From: JBNKVT01 sp050299335
GTDB lineage: Bacteria > Pseudomonadota > Alphaproteobacteria > Rhodobacterales > Rhodobacteraceae
DNA length: 18,088 nt
Direction: 5' to 3'
Assembly (NCBI GenBank): GCA_050299335.1
Contig: JBNKVT010000061.1
Coordinates: 1 to 18,088 of the forward strand
Shown here: positions 5,753 through 13,232 of the stretch, piece after piece
Numbering within the stretch: position 1 is the first letter of the stretch
Layout: every line of letters starts with the position of its first letter
The notes under the pieces: generated by a model
What the model was told of the DNA's origin: nothing
The model's database searches: none
Seen by the model: the letters and a program-made list of their open reading frames with translations, nothing else
Program-made: the position numbers and the translations under genes

Positions 5753-6991
5753 TTACTCGGCCGGGGTGGCCGGGGCTGCGGGCGGCGGGGAGGCGGCGGC
5801 GGATTTGCCCTCGACTTCCTCGACCCAGAGGCTGTGGTGTTCCCTGGCCCATTGCAGATCAACCTCGCCGGATCCCATGGCGTCGAAAGCGCCTTCCATG
5901 CCGACCGAGCCGATATAGATATGGGCGAGGATGATTGCCATCAGCACGAAGGACACGGTGGCATGCCAGAGCTGGGCGTATTGCATCTCCTGATGCGGGG
6001 TGAGGACGACAGGAAGATCGCCGCCCATGACCGCCTGGGACAGGCCGAGGGCGTTCAGCGTCTCGAAGGTCTTGGCGAACATCGGCAGTTCGAAGGGGAA
6101 CAGCAGCGACAGGCCCGAGGCCGAGATCGAGGCGCCGAGGATGATCACCGACCAGAAGATGATTTTCTGCCCGGCGTTGAATTTTTTCGCTGGCGGATGC
6201 GAGTGTTTGGTGAAAAGCCCGCCGCCCTTGGCCAGCCACACGAGATCGTGGCGGTTGGGGAAGTTGTGGATCACCCACATGACGAAGACCATGACGAGGC
6301 CCAGCATGAAGGCCCAGGAGACGTTGTTATGGACCCATTTCGAGACCATGGCGATGGGCGCGAAGGCGTCCTTGCCCAATAGCGGGATGATGGCGACGCG
6401 GCCGAAGAGCGACAGGAGCCCGGTGAGGCCGAGGAGGATGAAGGACCCGGCCAGCAGCCAGTGGCCGAAGCGCTCGACGCCGGTGAAGCGTTGGATGGTG
6501 CGGCCCGCGGGGGCGCCGTCGATACGAATCTTGCCGCGGACGACATAGAAGAGGATGAGAAGCCCGATAACGCTGAGCAGCAGGTAGCCGCCATAGATAC
6601 GCAAGGGTCCTTCGCGGAACTGCAGCCACCACATGCCGTCATCCTGGACGAGGATATTGGCGGCGGGGCCGTTCGAGGAGACATTCACATCCGCCGTGCC
6701 CATGCGCAGCTCTTCCCAGACCTCGGAATCCGAGACCGTGCCCTGCGCACCAAGCGCGCCGAGAAGTGCCGCGGCTGCATCTGAGGTCGTGCCTTCGTCT
6801 TCGATCCGGTCCGGACGCGGCACCTCCTCTCCAGCCTGGCGGCGGAGGATGTCCTCAAGTGTCGAAGCCCCACCGGTGGCGGCGTGGCTGTCCCCGGCCA
6901 TGGGCTCGGCAGGGGTCTCCTGCGCGGTCAGTGGTGCGGCCAGGGCAAGACCCAGTGCCAGAAATGCAGTCCCCAGGATGCGCATGTTCAT
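5753..6991 (-). CDS. fdoI: Formate dehydrogenase gamma subunit (cytochrome b556 type) with N-terminal periplasmic extension
   Basis: A 412-residue inner-membrane protein that passes electrons from the FeS subunit to quinone. Residues 1-23 form a signal peptide. About 105 polar residues (24-130) would lie in the periplasm. Five membrane helices follow at about 134-151, 177-197, 224-242, 277-298 and 341-361; the basic loop after the first (VVRGKIRIDGAPAGR) places it inside. The last four match the FdnI/FdoI core. Candidate haem ligands are His177 (ERFGHW), His221 (WVHNN), and His343 and His357, which are 14 apart as in E. coli FdnI (155/169). E. coli FdnI is about 217 residues, so the extension is a real addition. 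An Ala/Pro-rich C-terminal tail ends it. The MNM start leaves two ATGs; either gives the same signal peptide. Confidence 0.93.
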   Translation of the reverse strand: MNMRILGTAFLALGLALAAPLTAQETPAEPMAGDSHAATGGASTLEDILRRQAGEEVPRPDRIEDEGTTSDAAAALLGALGAQGTVSDSEVWEELRMGTADVNVSSNGPAANILVQDDGMWWLQFREGPLRIYGGYLLLSVIGLLILFYVVRGKIRIDGAPAGRTIQRFTGVERFGHWLLAGSFILLGLTGLLSLFGRVAIIPLLGKDAFAPIAMVSKWVHNNVSWAFMLGLVMVFVMWVIHNFPNRHDLVWLAKGGGLFTKHSHPPAKKFNAGQKIIFWSVIILGASISASGLSLLFPFELPMFAKTFETLNALGLSQAVMGGDLPVVLTPHQEMQYAQLWHATVSFVLMAIILAHIYIGSVGMEGAFDAMGSGEVDLQWAREHHSLWVEEVEGKSAAASPPPAAPATPAE

Positions 6992-7013
6992 CGCTCAACC
7001 CCCGTTGGTGTTC

Positions 7014-7157
7014 AAAAAACGAAGGGCGGGCACTTTAGCATTTTGCGCCAGATCGAATTCATTCCGGCCCGTGAACGCATTTGCTTCGCAAACGCTGCCT
7101 CACGGGCCGGAATGAACAAGTTGATCCGGTCAGGCGCAAAACGCTATTGTCCCGCCC
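7014..7157 (-). terminator. Large intercistronic hairpin between FDH beta and gamma genes (attenuator or mRNA-processing element)
   Basis: A 134-nt inverted repeat fills most of the 216-bp gap. The outer arms (7024-7049 and 7133-7157) match with a few mismatches; the inner arms are a perfect 17-bp pair, TTCATTCCGGCCCGTGA (7058-7074) with 7100-7116; the tip is a small hairpin (7077-7084/7088-7095, loop 7085-7087). On the transcribed (minus) strand the stem is followed after four bases by six T (7014-7019), so it can act as a partial intrinsic terminator. Analogy with intercistronic hairpins in photosynthesis operons suggests differential alpha-beta versus gamma expression (inference). Confidence 0.7.
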
Positions 7158-7207
7158 GTCCGAGGCGGAAGGGCGCAAGCCTGCCCCCTTCCCGATATCG
7201 TCAAGAC

Positions 7208-7801
7208 TCAGCCGCCCTTCTGGTCGTACGCCGTGCCCCAGCCCCAGGCGCCGGAACCGAAGCCGCGGGCCACGACGCGTTCGCGGTAGATCGCGCTCAC
7301 ATCGTCGCCATCCCCGGCCAGCAGCGCCTTGGTCGAGCACATCTCCGCACAGATCGGCAGCTTGCCTTCCGCGATCCGGTTGCGCCCGTATTTCTGGAAC
7401 TCGGCTGCCGAATGGTTCTCTTCCGGCCCGCCGTTGCAGAAGGTGCATTTGTCCATCTTGCCGCGCGAGCCGAAATTGCCGGCCTGCGGATACTGCGGCG
7501 CGCCGAACGGGCAGGCGTAGAAGCAGTAGCCGCAGCCGATGCAGAGGTCCTTGGAGTGCAGGACGACGCCGTCATCGGTCTGGTAGAAGCAATCCACCGG
7601 ACAGACCGCCATGCAGGGCGCGTCCGAGCAGTGCATGCAGGCGACCGATATCGAGCGCTCGCCGGGCTTGCCGTCATTGATGGTGACGACCCGGCGACGG
7701 TTGATGCCCCAGGGCACCTCGTGCTCGTTCTTGCAGGCGGTGACGCAGGCGTTGCATTCGATGCAGCGTTCGGCGTCGCAGAGGAATTTCGCTCTTGCCA
7801 T
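7208..7801 (-). CDS. fdh3B: Formate dehydrogenase beta subunit, four [4Fe-4S] ferredoxin (FDH3 type)
   Basis: A 197-residue electron-transfer subunit. The cysteines fall into four sets as in FdnH/NarH/DMSO reductase B relatives: C13-x2-C16-x2-C19-x3-C23; C55-x2-C58-x4-C63-x3-C67; C87-x2-C90-x2-C93-x3-C97; and C119/C122 with C151/C155. This gives a wire of four [4Fe-4S] clusters. Unlike E. coli FdnH (294 residues) it has no C-terminal membrane helix, so it must be held by the alpha and gamma subunits. It has no signal peptide and should ride out with alpha through Tat. AAGGAGAT ten or so bases before the ATG overlaps the alpha stop codon; the gap is 12 bp. Confidence 0.95.
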   Translation of the reverse strand: MARAKFLCDAERCIECNACVTACKNEHEVPWGINRRRVVTINDGKPGERSISVACMHCSDAPCMAVCPVDCFYQTDDGVVLHSKDLCIGCGYCFYACPFGAPQYPQAGNFGSRGKMDKCTFCNGGPEENHSAAEFQKYGRNRIAEGKLPICAEMCSTKALLAGDGDDVSAIYRERVVARGFGSGAWGWGTAYDQKGG

Positions 7802-7813
7802 CTCTCTATCTCC

Positions 7814-10711
7814 TTACGCTGCGTACACTTTGCAGAGAGTCGCTTTAGTCTCCTGCATCTGTGTCACCGAGTCATAGCCGTAGGTCTGCGCGGTGTTGGA
7901 CGCTTCGCCCAGCACGATCGGGTCGGCTCCCGGCGGATACTTGTGCCTGCGGTCCTCGCCCTGCAGATGTCCGCCGAAGTGGAAGGGCATGAAGACCACG
8001 CCTTCGCCCACCCGTTCGGTGACCATCGCCATGACCTTGACCTTGGCGCCCTCGGCCCCTTCGACCCAGACCTGCTGCCCGTCGCGGATGCCCCAGTTGT
8101 TGGCATCGCGGGGGTTGATCTCGACGAACATGTCCTGCTGCAATTCCGCAAGCCAGGGGTTCGACCGGGTCTCGTCGCCGCCGCCCTCGTATTCGACCAG
8201 ACGGCCGGAGGTGAGGATGGTCGGGTAGTCGGCCGCGAAGTCCTTTTCCTGGATCGACGCATACAGCGTCGGTACCCGCCAGAACTTCTTGTCCTGATAG
8301 GTCGGATAGTCCGCCACCAGATCGCGCCGCGGCGAGTACAGAGGCTCGCGGTGCAGCGGGACCGGGTCGGGGAAGGTCCAGACGACCGCGCGGGCCTTGG
8401 CGTTGCCGAAGGGCGCGCATTCATGGGCGATCGCCACCCGCTGGATGCCGCCCGACAGGTCGGTCTTCCAGTTGGTGCCGGGACCGGCCACCGCGTCGAT
8501 GGCGGCTTTCTCGTCGTCGGTCAGATCGCCGTCCCAGCCGAGATCCATCAGCATCTGCATGGTGAATTCGGGATACCCGTCCTGGATTTCCGAGCCCACC
8601 GAGTAAACGCCCTCGGCCAGAAGGTTGTCGCCGTCATGTTCCACCCCGAAACGGGCACGGAAAGTCAGGCCGCCCTGGGAGACCGGCAGCGACATGTCGT
8701 AGAGGTTGGCCGTGCCGGGATGGCCCAGTTCCGGGTTGCCCCAGCAGGGCCAGGGCATGCCGTAGAAGTCGCCGTCGGCCGGACCGCCCACCGCGCGCAG
8801 TGTCGTGCGGTCGAACGTGTGCTGGTTGGCCATGTGCAGCTTCAGCCGTTCCGGGCTCTGGCCGGTATAGCCGATGGTCCACATGCCGCGGTTGATCTCG
8901 CGGGTGATGTCCTCGACATTCGGCTCCTCGCCGTCCATGGCGATGTTGCGGAACATGCGATCCGCGAAGCCGAATTTCTGAGCGAACAGCGCCATGATCG
9001 TGTGATCCGGTTTGCATTCGAACAGCGGCTCGACAACGCGGTCGCGCCACTGGATCGACCGGTTCGAGGCCGTGATCGAGCCACGGGTTTCGAACTGGGT
9101 CGCGGCCGGCAGGAGATAGACGTTGTCGGTCCGGTCATGCAGGATCGCCGACACGGTCGGATAGGGATCGATCACGACCAGAAGGTCGAGCATCTCCATC
9201 GCGTCCTTCATTTCCAGCTGACGGGTCTGCGAGTTGGGCGCATGGCCCCAGAGCACCATCGCGCGGGTGTTGTCGGGCTGATCGAGGTTTTCCTTGGCCT
9301 CGAGCACGCCGTCGATCCAGCGCGACACCGGAATGCCGCGCTCGTTCATCATCGGACGGTCCGCCCCATCGGGACCGGCGCCTTCCATGACGGCGAACCG
9401 GCCTTTCAGCCAGTCGAGATCCTCTTCCCAGACCCGGGCGAAATGCGCCCAGGACCCATCCGACAGACCGTAATAACCCGGCAGCGTGTCGGCCAGGACA
9501 CCGAGGTCGGTCGCGCCCTGCACGTTGTCATGGCCGCGGAAGATATTGGTCCCGCCACCCGAGGTGCCCATGTTGCCCAGCGCCAGCTGGAGCACGCAAT
9601 AGGCGCGGGTGTTGTTGTTGCCGTTGGTGTGCTGGGTGCCGCCCATGCACCAGATCACGGTGCCGGGCCGGTTGTTGGCCATCAGCTGCGCGACGCGGCG
9701 CAGCTGGCTGCCCGGCGTGCCGGTGACCCGCTCGACCTCTTCGGGGTTCCACTTGGCCACTTCCTCGCGGATCTGGTCCATGCCCCAGACGCGCGTCCGG
9801 ATGAATTCCTTGTCTTCCCAGCCATTCTCGAAGATGTGGTAGAGAATGCCCCAGATCAGCGCCACGTCGGTGCCGGGCCGGAAGCGCACATATTCATCGG
9901 CATGGGCGGCCGTGCGGGTGAAGCGCGGGTCGCAGACGATGAGCGGCGCGTTGTTCTCTTCCTTCGACTTCAGGATGTGCAACAGCGAGACGGGATGCGC
10001 CTCGGCCGGATTGCCGCCGATCAGGAAGATCGCCTTGGAATTGTGGATGTCGTTGTAGGAGTTGGTCATGGCACCGTAGCCCCATGTATTCGCAACGCCT
10101 GCAACGGTCGTGGAGTGGCAGATCCGCGCCTGATGGTCGATATTGTTCGTGCCCCAATAGGCGGCGAACTTGCGGATCAGGTAAGCCTGTTCGTTGGAAT
10201 GCTTCGCCGAGCCCAGCCAGTAGACGCTGTCCGGGCCGCTTTCCTCGCGGATCGCCAGCATCTGGTCGCCGATCTCGTTGATCGCCTCTTCCCAGCTGAC
10301 CCGGACCCATTCGCCGTTCACCAGCTTAGTCGGGTATTTCAGCCGCCGCTCGCCATGGGCGTGTTCGCGGACCGAGGCGCCCTTGGCGCAATGGGCACCG
10401 AGGTTGAAGGGGCTATCCCAGCCGGGCTCCTGGCCGACCCAGATGCCGTTCGAGACTTCGGCGATCACCGTGCAGCCAACCGAGCAATGGGTGCAAACCG
10501 TCTTGACGTTTTCAATGGCACCGGTGATCGCGGCCTGTGCATTGGCCCTGGTCACCGTTCCTCCGAAGGCCCCCAGACCGGCCAGGCCGCCGATGGCGAG
10601 GCCCGAGCTTCTGAGAAAGGCGCGGCGGTCGACGGATTTCTCTGCCACCTGAGACAGAAGCGCGCCGCCACGGGACCGGCCTGCTGCTCTGTTTGTCTTC
10701 TTTCTGAGCAT
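7814..10711 (-). CDS. fdhA: Formate dehydrogenase alpha subunit, Mo/W-bisMGD, Cys-type, Tat-exported
   Basis: A 965-residue catalytic subunit of the DMSO reductase superfamily that oxidises formate to CO2. Numbered from the ATG at 10711: Tat motif DRRAFLR (Arg29-Arg30) and cleavage near ANA-QA (58/59); [4Fe-4S] ligands C73, C76, C80 and C108 (VCTHCSVGC...HCAKG); the metal ligand is Cys198 in ARICHSTTVAG, followed by His199. This is the position of Sec196 in E. coli FdnG, so the enzyme is selenium-free. GGMxxTNG-like and HDNVQGATD segments follow as in FdnG/FdoG. I prefer the ATG at 10711 to the GTG at 10738 because GGGAGA lies eight bases before the ATG, inside the longer frame. No frameshift is seen. 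The metal (Mo or W) cannot be read from sequence. Confidence 0.97.
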   Translation of the reverse strand: MLRKKTNRAAGRSRGGALLSQVAEKSVDRRAFLRSSGLAIGGLAGLGAFGGTVTRANAQAAITGAIENVKTVCTHCSVGCTVIAEVSNGIWVGQEPGWDSPFNLGAHCAKGASVREHAHGERRLKYPTKLVNGEWVRVSWEEAINEIGDQMLAIREESGPDSVYWLGSAKHSNEQAYLIRKFAAYWGTNNIDHQARICHSTTVAGVANTWGYGAMTNSYNDIHNSKAIFLIGGNPAEAHPVSLLHILKSKEENNAPLIVCDPRFTRTAAHADEYVRFRPGTDVALIWGILYHIFENGWEDKEFIRTRVWGMDQIREEVAKWNPEEVERVTGTPGSQLRRVAQLMANNRPGTVIWCMGGTQHTNGNNNTRAYCVLQLALGNMGTSGGGTNIFRGHDNVQGATDLGVLADTLPGYYGLSDGSWAHFARVWEEDLDWLKGRFAVMEGAGPDGADRPMMNERGIPVSRWIDGVLEAKENLDQPDNTRAMVLWGHAPNSQTRQLEMKDAMEMLDLLVVIDPYPTVSAILHDRTDNVYLLPAATQFETRGSITASNRSIQWRDRVVEPLFECKPDHTIMALFAQKFGFADRMFRNIAMDGEEPNVEDITREINRGMWTIGYTGQSPERLKLHMANQHTFDRTTLRAVGGPADGDFYGMPWPCWGNPELGHPGTANLYDMSLPVSQGGLTFRARFGVEHDGDNLLAEGVYSVGSEIQDGYPEFTMQMLMDLGWDGDLTDDEKAAIDAVAGPGTNWKTDLSGGIQRVAIAHECAPFGNAKARAVVWTFPDPVPLHREPLYSPRRDLVADYPTYQDKKFWRVPTLYASIQEKDFAADYPTILTSGRLVEYEGGGDETRSNPWLAELQQDMFVEINPRDANNWGIRDGQQVWVEGAEGAKVKVMAMVTERVGEGVVFMPFHFGGHLQGEDRRHKYPPGADPIVLGEASNTAQTYGYDSVTQMQETKATLCKVYAA

Positions 10712-10809
10712 TTTCTTGTTCTCCCTGGCTCGAGCCACCCGGCCCGGCTTGGTATCTGTTGCGACCAGGGGGCTGTCGGTCCCCGGTCAGACTGAACCCC
10801 TTGGCGGCC

Positions 10810-10998
10810 CTAGAACCGCGCGCTGTCCAAATAGGCCTTCACATGGGCCGTCTTGCGCAGGCCCTCGCCTGCTTCCTCGACACCCTCTGCCTGGGCTTCC
10901 TCGCCCTGCACCGCGGTGATGGCTGTCACCGGTGCTGCGACGGCAGCAAGCTTGAGGAATCCGCGCCGTCCTTGATCGGGCTTCTCCTTCTCGCTCAT
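10810..10998 (-). CDS. Formate dehydrogenase region Tat-target small protein
   Basis: A 62-residue protein that is mostly a twin-arginine signal: QGRRGFLKLAAVAAPVTAI (RR at 11-12), with a possible cut after AQA, leaving about 25 residues (AEGVEEAGEGLRKTAHVKAYLDSARF). It matches the TIGR02811-type family of short Tat proteins found just upstream of FDH catalytic subunits. GGAGAAG precedes the ATG. Function is unknown; a helper that is co-exported with the alpha subunit, or a decoy for the chaperone, are possibilities. It lies 98 bp upstream of the alpha gene and 45 bp after the chaperone gene. Confidence 0.9.
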   Translation of the reverse strand: MSEKEKPDQGRRGFLKLAAVAAPVTAITAVQGEEAQAEGVEEAGEGLRKTAHVKAYLDSARF

Positions 10999-11043
10999 TC
11001 TCTTCTCCTCGATTGGGGCCTCCTGGCGGGGAGAGCCCGGGGT

Positions 11044-11661
11044 TCAGACGGGATCGGTCCCCGCCATTCTGAATGCCTCGCGTTCGATGCCGACAAAGAT
11101 ACGCCCGATCGTGCCGACCGGCGCGTAGAGTACCGATTCCTTAGCGGCTTCGAGATCGCTGAAGAAATGACCGGCCCAGGGGGCAATGTGCTTGGCGAAG
11201 AAATCCTTCTGGACGCCAAGTCCGGCAGGCGCGCCGAAACGGCCCCGGATCAGTCCGGCCATGATTTCGCAAAGCGAGGCGATATTGTCTTCGGGTTCGT
11301 GCTTGTCCGGTGCGCGGGAGATACCGAGCCGCGCCATGTCGCTGCGTAGTTCCGCCAGCGGTTTTTCATGCAGAAACCCGGTCATGTAGAAACTGGCATA
11401 AGCGACAAGCTCGCCGCGGCCGAGGCCGATGAACAGCCGGTTGAACTCACGTTCGGCGGCCTGCGGATTCGTCACCACGGCCACTGTCGCCAGGGACTCG
11501 ATCGCCTGACCCAACTCGCTGAGATCACCGCTGAGTGCCGCGGCCTTTTTCAGAAGGGCGGCATCGGGCGGGCCGGCCAGGAAGGCCGCCAGGAAATCAT
11601 ACAGATCCGCCCGCAGGAGGTCCTCCTGGGTCACATCCATGTTTTCGGCCGTATTCGTCAA
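11044..11661 (-). CDS. TorD/DmsD-family molybdoenzyme chaperone
   Basis: An all-helical cytoplasmic protein of about 205 residues, normal for TorD/DmsD/NarJ relatives. Recognisable parts are LLRADLYDFLAAFLAGPP, the FNRLFIGLGRGELVAYASFYMTG region, and the HEPEDNIASLCEIMAGLI helix that corresponds to the family E-P-D-H motif (here EPEDN). These proteins bind the Tat signal of a partner molybdoenzyme and hold it until the cofactor is in place; the partner here is surely the alpha subunit encoded two genes on. The start is uncertain: TTG at 11659-11661 has GGAGG four bases upstream, whereas the ATG at 11638-11640 (198 residues) has none at the right distance. It is probably the first gene of the structural operon. 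Confidence 0.88.
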   Translation of the reverse strand: MTNTAENMDVTQEDLLRADLYDFLAAFLAGPPDAALLKKAAALSGDLSELGQAIESLATVAVVTNPQAAEREFNRLFIGLGRGELVAYASFYMTGFLHEKPLAELRSDMARLGISRAPDKHEPEDNIASLCEIMAGLIRGRFGAPAGLGVQKDFFAKHIAPWAGHFFSDLEAAKESVLYAPVGTIGRIFVGIEREAFRMAGTDPV

Positions 11662-11730
11662 CGTGCCTCCACCCGTCAATAAACACTGCGCATGGCAGCG
11701 CATTGTCACTCGTATGATCGTGAAAGCCCC

Positions 11731-11747
11731 AACTGGTCAGACCAGCA
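11731..11747. promoter_or_regulatory. FadR/GntR-type operator palindrome
   Basis: AACTGGTCAGACCAGCA contains the perfect palindrome CTGGTC-A-GACCAG (11733-11745). It matches the well-known site of the FadR (FCD) subfamily of GntR regulators, AACTGGTCNGACCAGTT, at all but the last two bases. It lies about 70 bp upstream of the chaperone start and just downstream of the proposed -10, a repressor-like position. More ACCA half-sites follow at about 11749 and 11758. The regulator gene is not in the window. Confidence 0.65.
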
Positions 11748-11764
11748 AACCAATTACACCAGTC

Positions 11765-11792
11765 AGCCTAAGGCAAATTAACCAAGGGTCAA
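11765..11792 (-). promoter_or_regulatory. Candidate sigma70-type promoter of the FDH structural operon
   Basis: On the minus strand TTGACC (11792-11787) and TAGGCT (11770-11765) are 16 bases apart. The -35 is good and the -10 moderate for an alphaproteobacterium. Transcription would start near 11757, which puts the GntR-type palindrome at about +10 to +27. The preceding gene, DUF3306, ends at 11821 without a visible terminator, so readthrough from upstream is also possible. Confidence 0.45.
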
Positions 11793-11820
11793 AACCTTTT
11801 TAACCTTTTGTCCGAAAGTC

Positions 11821-12486
11821 CTAGGTTTCGGGGGCAGCTTTTCGATTATCTTGCTCGAAATGGAACCGCATCCGGCGATTGTTTTTCGCAATTGGAACAA
11901 GTTCCGGATCGGGGTCCTCGGAATGTGAGGCTGTTTCAACCTTGGGTTGCTTGGCTTCCACATCGGATTCGTCGGACCCGTCGTTACCCTGGTCCAAAGC
12001 GCTGTGAGGTTCGGTGACGGCGGGTGCCACGAAACCAACTGATTCGGTTGGTTTTTCCGTGATATCGCTGTCATCGAGCATCGCCTCCACCACTTTCCGG
12101 GCGATCCCCTTTCCGACCTCATAGCTTGTCTGCAGGTTCTCGACCACGGTCGCGGCATCGGTGTAATCCTCGCCATAGTCGATCAGCGGGTCGATGACGT
12201 TGAAGGCCGGGTTCGAGGCCCAGAGCCGCCTGAGGGCGCGGGTCCTGATCCGGGCCGGGATCGCCGCCTTCATGAAGACCGAAAAATCGTCGCCCATCCG
12301 CATCTCGTCGGGGTCTTTGAGACCCAGCTCGGCGAGGATTTCGGCATCGGTCCTTTCGGCCTCGTCCCCGCCCGATTGCGCCTCACCCGCCTCAGGAGCG
12401 GCTTCGGCCCGGGCCACGTGTTCCGCCTCCTCGGCGACTTTGCGCTTGCGTTCGGACCAGCGGTCCAGAAACCCGTTCCCGCTCAT
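11821..12486 (-). CDS. DUF3306 family protein (FDH-associated)
   Basis: A 221-residue cytoplasmic protein. The N-terminus MSGNGFLDRWSERKRKV, the acidic Ala/Glu linker, and the central FMKAAIPARIRTRALRRLW followed by FNVIDPLIDYGEDYTDA are typical of DUF3306, which accompanies DUF3305 in proteobacterial FDH islands. The C-terminal third is low-complexity and charged. Its ATG overlaps the DUF3305 stop by four bases (12483-12486). Function is unknown; a maturation or assembly factor is the usual guess from constant neighbourhood. No cysteine motif or membrane segment is present. Confidence 0.9.
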   Translation of the reverse strand: MSGNGFLDRWSERKRKVAEEAEHVARAEAAPEAGEAQSGGDEAERTDAEILAELGLKDPDEMRMGDDFSVFMKAAIPARIRTRALRRLWASNPAFNVIDPLIDYGEDYTDAATVVENLQTSYEVGKGIARKVVEAMLDDSDITEKPTESVGFVAPAVTEPHSALDQGNDGSDESDVEAKQPKVETASHSEDPDPELVPIAKNNRRMRFHFEQDNRKAAPET

Positions 12487-13037
12487 GACTTGCGTTTCCT
12501 TTCCGCCGAGGGGGCGCGATAGACATCCGTGCGCTGCGCGATCCGCGCATCGCCGATCCCGTCCTGTTTCCGGTCGGTCTTGACCTGGTCGCGGCGGCGC
12601 TTGACGAATTCGGTCTCGACATGATGTTTCTCGACAAAATCCACCACCCAGGCCAGAAGTGCCGGCGGCATCGGCACCCGTCCGATCAGCATCTCGCCGC
12701 TATCCTCGTAATCCTGCGATTCGAAGGGCGAGGCGGTCACCGTCTGCAAGGCATAGGGAATGTCGCCCGGCTCGGGCCGCAGCACGACATAGACCGACGG
12801 GGTTTCAGTGGACAATTCATGCACATAGGCCTCGGTCTCGGCCCGGTGCAGTTCCAGGGTTCGGGTCCCGGCATGATACTCCACCGCCTCGCCCTCGCGG
12901 CGCAGTTCGGCCCAGTCGGCGGGACCGGCCCCCGGCAGCACCGCCACCGGCGTCCACACCCATTTCGCCCAGCGGGTGACCCCGGGCTGGCGGCGGACGA
13001 TGACGCCGAGGGGAAGCGATGCGCTGCGTTCGTTCAT
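12483..13037 (-). CDS. DUF3305 family protein (FDH-associated)
   Basis: A 184-residue cytoplasmic protein. The N-terminus SLPLGVIVRRQPGVTRWAKW followed by WTPVAVLPGAGPADW is the DUF3305 signature, followed by a beta-rich middle (ELHRAETEAYVHEL, PSVYVVLRPE) and a basic tail (VKRRRDQVKTDRK). I use the ATG at 13035-13037. An ATG three codons upstream (13044-13046) overlaps the proposed -10 hexamer, and neither start has a Shine-Dalgarno, so the mRNA may be leaderless. The long open frame that continues upstream to 15122 is antisense to the FeS gene and is not part of it. Coupled to DUF3306 by an ATGA overlap. Confidence 0.9.
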   Translation of the reverse strand: MNERSASLPLGVIVRRQPGVTRWAKWVWTPVAVLPGAGPADWAELRREGEAVEYHAGTRTLELHRAETEAYVHELSTETPSVYVVLRPEPGDIPYALQTVTASPFESQDYEDSGEMLIGRVPMPPALLAWVVDFVEKHHVETEFVKRRRDQVKTDRKQDGIGDARIAQRTDVYRAPSAERKRKS

Positions 13038-13044
13038 TGGAACC

Positions 13045-13073
13045 ATTCTAAAAGGGGGGTTTACTAAAAGGAA
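13045..13073 (-). promoter_or_regulatory. Candidate promoter giving a leaderless DUF3305 mRNA
   Basis: On the minus strand a strong -10 hexamer TAGAAT (13050-13045) ends seven bases before the DUF3305 ATG (13037). The weak -35 TTCCTT (13073-13068) is 17 bases upstream. Transcription would start at or next to the A of the ATG. The same stretch holds two direct copies of CTAAAAGG (13048-13055 and 13064-13071) with 16-bp period, which may be part of the promoter or a binding site. Confidence 0.45.
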
Positions 13074-13232
13074 AGGCTCTGTTCTACCTGTGCCAAAGAC
13101 TAGTGCGCCTGTACCGCTTGCGGCAACGGATTTCGCGCCCGCCACCGGTCGACGAGATTTTCCGAGGCTTCTCAAGCGCTTCGGGCCTGCCAGCCGGACG
13201 AGACGTCCAGCCCGCTTCGGGGAGAGACCGAT

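Noticed and set aside
10726..10737. 12-bp palindrome TGGCTCGAGCCA upstream of FDH alpha
   Set aside because: Short, GC-rich, and overlapping the ribosome-binding region; could be chance and no known factor fits.
6884..10795. Very long plus-strand open frame (about 1300 codons) opposite the FDH alpha and beta genes
   Set aside because: It is antisense to two unmistakable FDH genes, has His/Arg/Ala-rich composition with no known domain, and arises from high GC at third codon positions.
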